Positions 10,872 through 21,511 of a DNA stretch of 64,000 nt are shown here, piece by piece. This DNA comes from Owenia fusiformis (lineage: Eukaryota > Annelida > Polychaeta > Sabellida > Oweniidae): assembly GCA_903813345.2 (NCBI GenBank), contig CAIIXF020000008.1, forward strand, positions 17,842,822 through 17,906,821, read 5' to 3'. The first letter of the stretch is position 1, and each line of letters opens with the position of its first letter. Both the position numbers and the translations under genes were made by a program. A model generated the notes under the pieces. That model was not told the origin of the DNA. It was given only the letters and a program-made list of their open reading frames with translations, and made no database searches.

Positions 10872-10878
10872 GTTTTTT
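10816..10878 (-). promoter_or_regulatory. -1 programmed frameshift signal (A AAA AAC plus pseudoknot)
   Basis: In the gag frame the codons GAA-AAA-AAC at 10880-10872 contain the heptamer A-AAA-AAC in the right register for simultaneous -1 slippage. Pol is in exactly that -1 frame and open through the overlap. After a 5-nt spacer, GAGGC (10866-10862) can pair with GCCTC (10839-10835). Inside that loop AGGTCCA (10852-10846) can pair with TGGACCT (10822-10816). Together these form an H-type pseudoknot with the gag stop codon in its first loop. Pairing was found by eye; no folding energy was computed. Confidence 0.75.
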
Positions 10879-12860
10879 TCTTTTAACAACTTCACCACCT
10901 GCTTCTTGTAAGCAGCCAACCCTTTGTCAATGTTGGATTCTACCAGGGGTTTCTGACATTGTGTGTACCTATGGTCTCCTGAACAATTCCAACACTTCAG
11001 TTCAGGGCGTTTGGATTTTAACTCTGGGAATTCTGACTTGATGGCCTTTACTGCTGCCTGTACAAAATGTGTCTCTGGGTGATCTGACTTCATAGGAATC
11101 GGATCAAGACTCTCGGGCCTAGGAGGAGATTTACTTTGATGCATGGCTACTCTAACCATGGGTGTCACAGCTCCCTTACATGCTGTTCTATGGGACTCAT
11201 ATTTAAGTGCAGCCCGCACAGCCTGTTCAAAAGTGGTTGGTTCCGCCACTTTGACCGCCCATATGTGCTGCTCATCATTAAGAGCATCTCGGAAACACTT
11301 AGTAGCCATCCTGTCCCTATAGGCACTGTCCATGGTAGGATGGACTTGGGATATCAACCGCTTGATATCAGCTGCTAAGCCAGTAATACTCTCCCCTGGT
11401 TTTCTGAGGCGCTCTTTCAACTGTTTTTCACGGGTATCATCCTGGAACGGTGGGTCAAACCTATTTTTCAATGCCAAGAGAAGGGAGGAATAGGTTTTAC
11501 GTTCATTTGCACTCAACCCAGACAAAACAGACAAGGCATCACCTTTCAACAAGGTGATCAGTTGCCCAACTTTAATGTCATCAGTCCATCTACTCATCTC
11601 CGCAAAAGTTTCAAATTGTATTTGAAACTCTCGCCATTCGGCTTTCCCATCAAAGGGTGGTATCTTGGACTGTGGGGTGATTTTTGGACTAGTCACCGGT
11701 GGTGAAGTTGTGGGTGGCCAGGGTGTTTGGTACATATATGATGGACACCCTGTAGGATGGACCTGTGAAGTGGTATCACTGGGAAGAGTTGTTCCTGGGG
11801 CAACTCCTCCCCTAGGTTTAGGTGTTCTATATGGATCAGACTGATACATGCCAGGATCCATTGATGGAGTAGCAATAGATGATGGTGGTAACATGCCAGT
11901 GTAACTGACATTACTATAGTAGGAAGGATACACAGTTGGGAAGTATGAATATGGGTGAGGATGGACGAATGGATACCTAGAAGGGTGGTTTCCAGGCATG
12001 GATGGAGGTATCACCACGTTATCAGCTTGAGTTACGGTGGTTGTTGTGGTGATAGGAGCCTGAGTAGTGATGGGTTCTCGCGAATCTCTCACCAATGGTA
12101 CTCTTTGTTGGGACAATCCTATAGGGGTAGAGGTATAATATGCATAAGGTGGTGGGTATGCATATGGATAATGGGCCCCGTGTTGAATAGGAGATGGGTA
12201 TGAAATAGTCCCAGTTGTGCGATCTGGATAAGGTGGTCTCATTTGATAGGGTTGTTGAGGCACATTAAACCCAGAAGGTACCAACTGATATGCACCAGGA
12301 TAATGCCCAGTCATTGGAGGCAAAACGGCTACAGATGGCCTATGTACATCATAATGCAAAAATGATTCCTCGCCTTGGGAAGATGGTAACAATGTTGGCT
12401 GAGGTGGACTTTGGGAGTCATACTGTTCCGACTTCCCCTGCAGTTGAGAAGTCGGCACAGTCCTTGGGGAGCCACCATGTCCTGCATGGTAGGAACTCTC
12501 ATCAGGGGATGTTACTACTACCCTGCCTCTTTTAGGAATAGCCCCACCCGAAGGATGAGGTACCCCTCCAGAGGCCATCTGGTTGTCACTCTCTGTATTT
12601 GATTTCATTCTATATTCGTCAACCAACGACATAGCATCTACACCTCGTACAGCTGTTTTAGTCGGGGTATAACCTGGTGGATACTCCCTCACCTGTGATC
12701 GTGCTGGAGAGGTATCTTGTGCAGGGATATGAAATGAGACTTCATCATCCCTATAATGGGCAGCCTCTGATGTAGGCTTCGGAGACTGGGTGAACCGTGC
12801 TGCTCTGATCTCAATATCATGTGGGTCAAGGTCTGCCAAGGGCTTTCTTGCTTCAGCCAT
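10851..12860 (-). CDS. gag: Gypsy gag
   Basis: A 669-residue capsid precursor starting at ATG 12860. The first 390 residues are low-complexity, rich in P, Y, S and T, and include PPPY near residue 235, the PPxY form of a late-domain motif that binds NEDD4-type WW domains. Residues about 398-556 match the retrotransposon gag (capsid) domain, starting IPPFDGKAEWREF with the expected W and amphipathic helices. Residues about 620-633 are one zinc knuckle, CX2CX3HX4C (CWNCSGDHRYTQC), a spacing common in Gypsy elements. The last residues lie in the frameshift region and the TAG stop is at 10853-10851. The long proline/tyrosine-rich N-terminal extension is unusual in size. Confidence 0.92.
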   Translation of the reverse strand: MAEARKPLADLDPHDIEIRAARFTQSPKPTSEAAHYRDDEVSFHIPAQDTSPARSQVREYPPGYTPTKTAVRGVDAMSLVDEYRMKSNTESDNQMASGGVPHPSGGAIPKRGRVVVTSPDESSYHAGHGGSPRTVPTSQLQGKSEQYDSQSPPQPTLLPSSQGEESFLHYDVHRPSVAVLPPMTGHYPGAYQLVPSGFNVPQQPYQMRPPYPDRTTGTISYPSPIQHGAHYPYAYPPPYAYYTSTPIGLSQQRVPLVRDSREPITTQAPITTTTTVTQADNVVIPPSMPGNHPSRYPFVHPHPYSYFPTVYPSYYSNVSYTGMLPPSSIATPSMDPGMYQSDPYRTPKPRGGVAPGTTLPSDTTSQVHPTGCPSYMYQTPWPPTTSPPVTSPKITPQSKIPPFDGKAEWREFQIQFETFAEMSRWTDDIKVGQLITLLKGDALSVLSGLSANERKTYSSLLLALKNRFDPPFQDDTREKQLKERLRKPGESITGLAADIKRLISQVHPTMDSAYRDRMATKCFRDALNDEQHIWAVKVAEPTTFEQAVRAALKYESHRTACKGAVTPMVRVAMHQSKSPPRPESLDPIPMKSDHPETHFVQAAVKAIKSEFPELKSKRPELKCWNCSGDHRYTQCQKPLVESNIDKGLAAYKKQVVKLLKEKNAKRPSQ

Positions 12861-12978
12861 ATTGACAGATTATTTTAATGCAATTATAAAAACACACAAT
12901 AATATATCAACACAAAACAAATGTGTAAGTGGGCCTAATTATTCAGAAATAATTATAAATCCTCTAAGCTGCCAACAG
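12861..12978 (-). other. Gypsy leader with possible primer-binding site
   Basis: The short region between 5' LTR and gag ATG. Three to four bases inside the LTR end, the minus strand reads TTGGCAGCTTAGAGG, which contains the TGG expected where a tRNA CCA end anneals. I cannot match it confidently to a tRNA species; a cleaved-tRNA primer is possible. Confidence 0.45.
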
Positions 12979-15242
12979 TGTAACAATCCACTACTTTGTA
13001 ATGGTAGCGTGTGTAGTGTGGATTGCTATCGAAGTATTGATATATTTCAAAGGTATTTTATGAGTAAATATATATTAAATTATGGTTTAAGTACTCAATT
13101 AGTGTAATAAATGGGTGTTACTAATATTGTTTTACTGGAGGTGTTAGCCACTTCTAGCAAGGTGCTTATGTGTATGCAATTGCCTGAATTAAAGTATCGA
13201 GTAATCTAGCCACTTCTAGCAAGGTACCTATGTGCATGGAACTGTATCACTTAAGGTATCTGGTGTTCTAGCCACTTCTAGCAAGGTGTATATGTTCGTG
13301 TAATAGCCTCAATTATGGTGATGAGTGTTCTAGCCACTTCTAGCAAGGTACCTATGTGCATGTAATAGTCTCAATTAAGGTGACGGGTGTTCTAGCCACT
13401 TCTAGCAAGGTACCTGTGTACATGCAATAGTCTCAATTAAGGTGATGGGTGTTCTAGCCACTTCTAGCAAGGTACCTATGTGCATGCAATAGTCTCAATT
13501 AAGGCGAGGGGTGTTCTAGCCACTTCTAGCAAGATACCTATGCGCATGTAATAGTCTCAATTGAGGGGACGGGTGTTCTAGCCACTTCTAGCAAGGTACC
13601 TATGTGCATGCGACTATATTACAAAAGGTATCAGGTACTCTAGCCACTTCTAGCGCATCGGATATTCTAGCCACTTCTAGCGTATCGGGGGTTCTAGCCA
13701 AATTTAGCAAGGGACCTATGTACATGCGACTATATTACAAAAGGTATCAGGTACTCTAGCCACTTGTAGCGCATCAGATATTCTAGCCACTTCTAGCGTA
13801 TCGGGGGTTCTAGCCAAATTTAGCAAGGGACCTATGTACATGCGACTATATTACAAAAGGTATCAGGTACTCTAGCCACTTCTAGCGCATCGGATATTCT
13901 AGCCACTTCTAGCGTATCGGGGGTTCTAGCCAAATTTAGCAAGGGACCTATGTACATGCGACTATATTACAAAAGGTATCAGGTACTCTAGCCACTTCTA
14001 GCGCATCGGATATTCTAGCCACTTCTAGCGTATCGGGGGTTCTAGCCAAATTTAGCAAGGTACCTAGGTGACTGGAGGAGGGGGGGGGGTCAATATTGAT
14101 ACACCTGTAGTTAATATATGGGACTGTGCTAGAGGTTATGTATATAGATTGTGTTAATGGAAGTCAAATATAAATGGGAGGGGGAATAAGTGAGTTCTCT
14201 CCACACTCACTAATAATAAACAAAACAACCAATTAACAAATTACTTACTCTATTTCAAGAGTTAACTGATTAACATATATACAATCAATACATACACACT
14301 CAATGGTAAGTTGTCACTACTACATATACTATGTATCTCAATACCCTGGCACTTGTTTTGTAATGTATTGGCTGAAAAAGGCTAGCAGGGGAGCTTAGCT
14401 GATAATAGCTAGAAATGACGTCACTTGGAGCTAGAAAGAGCTGATATAGCTACAAAAGGCTGGAAAATGCTAGATAAGGCTATAAATTCACCTAGCTCTT
14501 CACACTAAAGTCACTAAAATCGGTATCAAAACGTTCCTGTCTTAGCTGGGTGGTCGTATGGGTCTGTAATAGTGGGTCTCACCCACCCTCAAAGGCTCAA
14601 AACTACAGAAACAAGGAAGAATTGTTGCAAAAGTGTGGAAATATACTCAAAATGACCGTTCACTTCAATGTATGAAAAGTTGGCTAAATACAATAAAATG
14701 AGCCTATATAACTACCTGTTCAGACGCAGCAACACCCAACGTCAACTCGGCCATAGTTATACGTTTACGAAATAATCCTAGTACGGAAACAACTGGATAC
14801 GAGTACGAGCGAAAGTAATCCGTCTTCTTGATCAGAACAACACGTTTCACAATGATCTCGCGAGAAGAGACCCCTTGACATAGAAGTCAAAACTGGCAAA
14901 ATTGAGAAATAAGGGGTAACAATCACCTCTATAAGGCGAAAGATATTAAGTATAGTAAAGTGAATACTGACAAAGTGTGTGAGCTGGTGTAAAGTGAATT
15001 AAATAAGAGTAAGTAGCCGAACATAACAGAACAAATGAAATCTCGTGTTAGAGATTTCGAACGTAAACAAACATGGCGGAAAAACAAAAATACGAAAATT
15101 TGAAATTGACCAAAGATAAGTTAATTTTACTAATATAACAAGCGGTGCCAGAGTTTTACCCAGGCTTAAAAGTAAGTACGAACACCAAACTTATATACAA
15201 CTTACTAAGAAACGGCCCCAGTTTCAATACTGGGTCGTTACA
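12979..15242 (-). repeat. 5' LTR of the Gypsy element, 2264 bp
   Basis: Bounded by TGTAAC at 12979 and GTTACA at 15242 on the plus strand, a 6-bp inverted terminus with the TG..CA rule kept. The inner edge sits next to the leader and the outer edge matches the other LTR, where it abuts the polypurine tract. At over 2 kb it is long for Gypsy. Its inner half consists of satellite arrays (13130-14075). The palindromic CREB/ATF-type site TGACGTCA is at 14416-14423. Confidence 0.88.
13130..14075. repeat. Two-tier satellite array inside the LTR
   Basis: The core CTAGCCACTTCTAGC, itself nearly palindromic, recurs throughout. The first part is a unit of about 57 bp (core, AAGGTACCTATGTGCATG, then AATAGTCTCAATTAAGG) present about seven times. 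The second is a higher-order unit of about 115 bp with three core variants, repeated four times with few changes. The same array is in the other LTR (3184-3955) and, partly, in the third LTR copy (18238-18930). Confidence 0.9.
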
Positions 15243-15243
15243 C

Positions 15244-15638
15244 TACAGTAAAATTTTAAATGTTTGAAACTACTTTGAATCTAAAAAATATGCAATCAAA
15301 GGACCATATTGAAACAGTATATATAAAATTAGAAACATTTATACATGGCCTAAGTTTTATATATTTTAGTTTGTTTTGCAGTTTGGCTATCATATGTGTG
15401 GCCTCTTATATTTTTATGCTTCTTTGCCATGTTATTTTCGACAAAATTAACATGGCTGAAACTCCCTAATTAACAAAAGACCATAGCTTTGCTGCACATT
15501 ATACATAACTCTCTGAAATATACAAAAGTTAGGCCTTGTACATATGTTTCTATTTTTGATATACTGTTGCAATATAGTCATTTGCTTGCTTATTTTTTAA
15601 ATTCAAAGTAGTTCAAACATTTAAAATTATACTGTACT
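15244..15638. mobile_element. MITE abutting the LTR (second copy 20106-20500)
   Basis: The first about 45 bp (ACAGTAAAATTTTAAATG and on) recur inverted at about 15590-15638, giving imperfect terminal inverted repeats around a non-coding core of about 300 bp. The left end lies one or two bases from the LTR, so the retrotransposon seems to have inserted at the edge of this older element. The 69-codon frame inside (15260-15469) is a by-product. Confidence 0.6.
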
Positions 15639-16109
15639 GTTGTTTGCAATTGTAGACTTGTAGTAAAGTTTATCGTGATATTCAGGACTTTGAGCCCAGA
15701 TAGCTCTTACCTTAACTTAGTGGTCTTAGTGTATACAGCAACAGCTACAGTATGTTTGTAAATAATTGTATTTCAGTTTTTATAGGAGAGTATATAGTCT
15801 ACGGTTTTATAGTTCAGTCTATAGTTAACTACAATCATGCAATAACATGTACCTGTACACTTAACTCAAGAAACCCAGGCCAACGATTAATAATGAAGTA
15901 GATTCTACATACCGCATTTAGGTTATATCCCGACCGTAATTCGTAAGGTCGTTCTACCGACAATCGAAATTATTGTATTCTTTCCATACGTTCGTCTATT
16001 CAATGTAATTTCAACTAGGCCTTATGCATGTGTACATTTATGTATTTACATATACACTACGCGCATTACCAACTGAGTACATCAGGGGCTTTTTAAACAT
16101 TTTTAACGT
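15639..16109. other. Non-coding flank, nothing recognised
   Basis: AT-rich sequence, duplicated at 20501-20971. No open frame or repeat structure that I can support. Confidence 0.4.
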
Positions 16110-16118
16110 ATTCCTTGG

Positions 16119-16649
16119 GGGTGCACCCCAGTTGTCCGAAACCCAGTTGTCCGAAACCCAGTTGTCCGAAACCCAGTTGTCCGAAACCCAGTTGTCCGAA
16201 ACCCAGTCCTCCGAAACCCAGTTTTCCGAAACCCAGTTCTCCGAAACCCAGTTGTCCGAAAAATTTAGTCATGATTTACCAGATAAAGGGGGACGCACCT
16301 CAAGCCAGTTTCATGTCATGTATTTGGCAAAATTAATGGCATGGACGCATTCTGATGTATAGATCTCTCTCTCACTTTGAATTGCATCCATTACACGGCG
16401 TTACCAGAATGACAGGAACGGGGGATTTATTTTACATAAAAGGTCATCAAAACACAATGTATATTACGGAACAGTTGATCTTATGTTATTCAATATATTT
16501 TATATAGGCAAAATAAAATGAAACATTTTGAAACCGATAAAATAAGTTTACGCATAATTTTTTAATTTTCGGAGAACTGGGTTTCGGACAACTGGGTTTC
16601 GGAGAACTGGGTTTCGGAGAGCTGGGTTTCGGACAACTGGGTTGACCCC
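16119..16649. mobile_element. Foldback element with 15-bp tandem repeats in its ends (copy 1)
   Basis: The left end is about nine copies of a 15-bp unit CAGTTGTCCGAAACC. The right end (about 16567-16643) is about five copies in the opposite orientation. Termini are GGGTGCACCCCAGTTG on the left and, inverted, GGGGTCAACCCAGTTG on the right. A perfect 9-bp direct repeat ATTCCTTGG flanks the element at 16110-16118 and 16650-16658. A 9-bp target duplication, terminal repeats built from tandem units and no coding capacity match the foldback/MULE type of DNA transposon; the superfamily is inferred. Confidence 0.8.
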
Positions 16650-16769
16650 ATTCCTTGGCCTTTGGGTCCAGACCTGGACCAAGTTTGTTGGTCTTGAGGT
16701 AAAAGTCGAGGAAGGAACATAACTATGCTGGATAAAAAATTAAACACTGAACAACGAATTACAGATTAA

Positions 16770-17042
16770 GGCCAGGGTGCATGTTGGAAAATTTTCTGCT
16801 TTCCTCCGAATTGAGTCACATGTTATTTTTCAAACAAGAATAACTCCTTCCCCACATTGTCTACATCTTCCAGGTTTGCACAAAGAGTGCACTTATGTGC
16901 CTAGAAAAGACTTGTGAGAAGATTTGTTTTGTAACTAAAATGTATAAAAACGAATTTTTTCACTGAATTTTCTTGTTTTTACTAGTATACATTTTATCAA
17001 GACATTCTTCTCGCGAGTCTTTTCCCATCATGCACCCTGACC
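16770..17042. mobile_element. Short MITE (second copy 21632-21904)
   Basis: Termini GGCCAGGGTGCATG and, inverted, GGTCAGGGTGCATG bound about 270 bp of AT-rich non-coding DNA. The inverted similarity continues for several bases (TTGGAAAA / ATGGGAAAA). No clear target duplication was found, so the class is open. Confidence 0.5.
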
Positions 17043-17805
17043 TTGAGTATCAAAATGTCCAGTCAAGTCATGAACATCTCTTCTTACGGTATTGTGTTTA
17101 AGTAGTTCATCTTGATGTTTATAGACTCTAGCTTGTTGGCGCCATCTGTTCCTGCCACAAGAAGAATATCAACTCCGGGAGTACTCCATGAGGAATCTCT
17201 CAACTCCAGAAGGTCTTCTCCGATTCTCCGGGAGGAATCTCTCTTCCAGTCTCAACTTCTCCAGAGGAATCTCTCAACTCGCAGGTTTTCACCGCTTCTC
17301 CACTAGCCGTCTGGGAGAAATCTTACAACTCTGGGAGGTCATGGCCGGATTTAGATATCTTGTCGCCCAGAAGGCTTCCTAGACTTTGAGAAATCACACA
17401 GGTGCCGTGATTTAATTTCTTCCAGCAACCCAAAAGAGAATCTAAATCTCGGAGACCCTTGTCCCTTAACTGCTATTACGTAGTCCTTAGACGACTTCTA
17501 CGACGGTCCATTCAACTGACAATCAAACACGGCTGATCGTCTAAACAAGTCGCCACCTTGAAGGTCTTACAGTGGTTTCAGTAACTTTGTGTACAAGAGG
17601 CAGATGAAAAATACAAGAGGCGGCATTCAAATTCCCGACAATGCAAATTCTTGTTATTTTAGAGTCCATGGACTGAAAGAAAGATGTCCAAGGTTTGTCA
17701 AAGTCATTTCCACGTGTGATGTGGCAAGACATGGGCTCCACAAAATAACGCCTGGAACTGTGGAATGACTAGGGCAACTTATATAGAATGCCATTTACCT
17801 TTTTA
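17043..17805. other. Non-coding flank with degenerate GAGGAATCTCTC repeats
   Basis: GAGGAATCTCTC recurs at about 17190-17270 among similar pyrimidine-rich words, probably a decayed short tandem repeat. Open frames here are short and unsupported. Duplicated at 21905-22667. Confidence 0.4.
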
Positions 17806-18237
17806 TGTCACCACCAAAAGTGGTGACATATTGTTATGGTCTCCGTTTTTTGCGACGGCGGTTGGCGTCCGGCGGTTGACGTCCGGCGTCTGTAACAATT
17901 TCTTACAACTTCCTATAACTTAACAAATACTGTTTAGACTGACTTCAATTTTTTTCTAAATCATCTACATGTTCTCAGAAGTTCAAATCTGACTTTAGAT
18001 TTGACATTTGACCTTCAATGACCTTCTCAAGGTCAAAAAGGTCTTTTTTCAACTTGCTTCACATTGACTAATTTTTTTTTCAAAATCATCTACATGTTCT
18101 CAGAAATTCAAATCTGACTTTAGATTTGACATTTGACCTTCAAATCTGACTTTAGATTTGACATTTGACCTTCAATGACCTTCTCAAGGTCAAAAAAGGT
18201 CAAAAAGGTCTGTTTTCAACTTGCTTCAAATTGACTA
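17806..18237. mobile_element. 5' fragment of the satellite-bearing TGTCACC element
   Basis: Identical to the start of the full copy at 22668, but cut off by the duplication junction after about two satellite units. Confidence 0.75.
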
Positions 18238-20104
18238 AATTAAGGTGACGGGTGTTCTAGCCACTTCTAGCAAGGTACCTGTGTACATGCAATAGTCTCA
18301 ATTAAGGTGATGGGTGTTCTAGCCACTTCTAGCAAGGTACCTATGTGCATGCAATAGTCTCAATTAAGGCGAGGGGTGTTCTAGCCACTTCTAGCAAGAT
18401 ACCTATGCGCATGTAATAGTCTCAATTGAGGGGACGGGTGTTCTAGCCACTTCTAGCAAGGTACCTATGTGCATGCGACTATATTACAAAAGGTATCAGG
18501 TACTCTAGCCACTTCTAGCGCATCGGATATTCTAGCCACTTCTAGCGTATCGGGGGTTCTAGCCAAATTTAGCAAGGGACCTATGTACATGCGACTATAT
18601 TACAAAAGGTATCAGGTACTCTAGCCACTTGTAGCGCATCAGATATTCTAGCCACTTCTAGCGTATCGGGGGTTCTAGCCAAATTTAGCAAGGGACCTAT
18701 GTACATGCGACTATATTACAAAAGGTATCAGGTACTCTAGCCACTTCTAGCGCATCGGATATTCTAGCCACTTCTAGCGTATCGGGGGTTCTAGCCAAAT
18801 TTAGCAAGGGACCTATGTACATGCGACTATATTACAAAAGGTATCAGGTACTCTAGCCACTTCTAGCGCATCGGATATTCTAGCCACTTCTAGCGTATCG
18901 GGGGTTCTAGCCAAATTTAGCAAGGTACCTAGGTGACTGGAGGAGGGGGGGGGGTCAATATTGATACACCTGTAGTTAATATATGGGACTGTGCTAGAGG
19001 TTATGTATATAGATTGTGTTAATGGAAGTCAAATATAAATGGGAGGGGGAATAAGTGAGTTCTCTCCACACTCACTAATAATAAACAAAACCAATTAACA
19101 AATTACTTACTCTATTTCAAGAGTTAACTGATTAACATATATACAATCAATACATACACACTCAATGGTAAGTTGTCACTACTACATATACTATGTATCT
19201 CAATACCCTGGCACTTGTTTTGTAATGTATTGGCTGAAAAAGGCTAGCAGGGGAGCTTAGCTGATAATAGCTAGAAATGACGTCACTTGGAGCTAGAAAG
19301 AGCTGATATAGCTACAAAAGGCTGGAAAATGCTAGATAAGGCTATAAATTCACCTAGCTCTTCACACTAAAGTCACTAAAATCGGTATCAAAACGTTCCT
19401 GTCTTAGCTGGGTGGTCGTATGGGTCTGTAATAGTGGGTCTCACCCACCCTCAAAGGCTCAAAACTACAGAAACAAGGAAGAATTGTTGCAAAAGTGTGG
19501 AAATATACTCAAAATGACCGTTCACTTCAATGTATGAAAAGTTGGCTAAATACAATAAAATGAGCCTATATAACTACCTGTTCAGACGCAGCAACACCCA
19601 ACGTCAACTCGGCCATAGTTATACGTTTACGAAATAATCCTAGTACGGAAACAACTGGATACGAGTACGAGCGAAAGTAATCCGTCTTCTTGATCAGAAC
19701 AACACGTTTCACAATGATCTCGCGAGAAGAGACCCCTTGACATAGAAGTCAAAACTGGCAAAATTGAGAAATAAGGGGTAACAATCACCTCTATAAGGCG
19801 AAAGATATTAAGTATAGTAAAGTGAATACTGACAAAGTGTGTGAGCTGGTGTAAAGTGAATTAAATAAGAGTAAGTAGCCGAACATAACAGAACAAATGA
19901 AATCTCGTGTTAGAGATTTCGAACGTAAACAAACATGGCGGAAAAACAAAAATACGAAAATTTGAAATTGACCAAAGATAAGTTAATTTTACTAATATAA
20001 CAAGCGGTGCCAGAGTTTTACCCAGGCTTAAAAGTAAGTACGAACACCAAACTTATATACAACTTACTAAGAAACGGCCCCAGTTTCAATACTGGGTCGT
20101 TACA
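18238..20104 (-). repeat. Third, partial LTR copy
   Basis: The part of the Gypsy LTR from within its first satellite tier to its outer end (GTTACA at 20104), brought here by the 4.86-kb duplication. It has no internal region attached, so it is not an independent insertion. Confidence 0.9.
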
Positions 20105-20980
20105 CTACAGTAAAATTTTAAATGTTTGAAACTACTTTGAATCTAAAAAATATGCAATCAAAGGACCATATTGAAACAGTATATATAAAATTAGAAACAT
20201 TTATACATGGCCTAAGTTTTATATATTTTAGTTTGTTTTGCAGTTTGGCTATCATATGTGTGGCCTCTTATATTTTTATGCTTCTTTGCCATGTTATTTT
20301 CGACAAAATTAACATGGCTGAAACTCCCTAATTAACAAAAGACCATAGCTTTGCTGCACATTATACATAACTCTCTGAAATATACAAAAGTTAGGCCTTG
20401 TACATATGTTTCTATTTTTGATATACTGTTGCAATATAGTCATTTGCTTGCTTATTTTTTAAATTCAAAGTAGTTCAAACATTTAAAATTATACTGTACT
20501 GTTGTTTGCAATTGTAGACTTGTAGTAAAGTTTATCGTGATATTCAGGACTTTGAGCCCAGATAGCTCTTACCTTAACTTAGTGGTCTTAGTGTATACAG
20601 CAACAGCTACAGTATGTTTGTAAATAATTGTATTTCAGTTTTTATAGGAGAGTATATAGTCTACGGTTTTATAGTTCAGTCTATAGTTAACTACAATCAT
20701 GCAATAACATGTACCTGTACACTTAACTCAAGAAACCCAGGCCAACGATTAATAATGAAGTAGATTCTACATACCGCATTTAGGTTATATCCCGACCGTA
20801 ATTCGTAAGGTCGTTCTACCGACAATCGAAATTATTGTATTCTTTCCATACGTTCGTCTATTCAATGTAATTTCAACTAGGCCTTATGCATGTGTACATT
20901 TATGTATTTACATATACACTACGCGCATTACCAACTGAGTACATCAGGGGCTTTTTAAACATTTTTAACGTATTCCTTGG

Positions 20981-21511
20981 GGGTGCACCCCAGTTGTCCG
21001 AAACCCAGTTGTCCGAAACCCAGTTGTCCGAAACCCAGTTGTCCGAAACCCAGTTGTCCGAAACCCAGTCCTCCGAAACCCAGTTTTCCGAAACCCAGTT
21101 CTCCGAAACCCAGTTGTCCGAAAAATTTAGTCATGATTTACCAGATAAAGGGGGACGCACCTCAAGCCAGTTTCATGTCATGTATTTGGCAAAATTAATG
21201 GCATGGACGCATTCTGATGTATAGATCTCTCTCTCACTTTGAATTGCATCCATTACACGGCGTTACCAGAATGACAGGAACGGGGGATTTATTTTACATA
21301 AAAGGTCATCAAAACACAATGTATATTACGGAACAGTTGATCTTATGTTATTCAATATATTTTATATAGGCAAAATAAAATGAAACATTTTGAAACCGAT
21401 AAAATAAGTTTACGCATAATTTTTTAATTTTCGGAGAACTGGGTTTCGGACAACTGGGTTTCGGAGAACTGGGTTTCGGAGAGCTGGGTTTCGGACAACT
21501 GGGTTGACCCC
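20981..21511. mobile_element. Foldback element with 15-bp tandem repeats (copy 2)
   Basis: Exact duplicate of 16119-16649, with the same 9-bp flanks ATTCCTTGG at 20972-20980 and 21512-21520. It was copied with its surroundings, not by transposition. Confidence 0.8.

Larger units (their letters stand above)
3184..15242 (-). mobile_element. Ty3/Gypsy LTR retrotransposon with extra zinc-finger ORF
   Basis: A complete-looking minus-strand element: 5' LTR at 12979-15242, leader, gag (12860-10851), pol in the -1 frame, an additional ORF (6774-5683), a polypurine tract at 5146-5133 and the 3' LTR ending at 5132. The LTRs begin TGTAAC and end GTTACA on the minus strand. The order protease, reverse transcriptase, RNase H, integrase is that of Ty3/Gypsy (Metaviridae). 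Every part of the two LTRs that I compared is identical except one G in a G-run (9 against 10), so insertion was recent. The outer end of the 3' LTR lies in the N gap. Pol carries a frameshift in the integrase C-terminal region, so this copy is probably not autonomous unless that is a sequence error. Confidence 0.93.

Noticed and set aside
15260-15469. 69-codon frame with a membrane-like segment (also 20122-20331)
   Set aside because: It lies inside a MITE with inverted ends; the second occurrence is only the 4.86-kb duplication, so recurrence is not evidence of selection.
16024-16362. Protein with LSETQ repeats (also 20886-21224, and reverse frames at 16562 and 21424)
   Set aside because: Product of the 15-bp tandem repeats in the foldback element, readable because the unit is a multiple of three.
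18238-20104. Second Gypsy insertion or solo LTR
   Set aside because: Its left edge is the duplication junction inside the LTR, and flanks on the right equal those of the first copy, so it arose by duplication.
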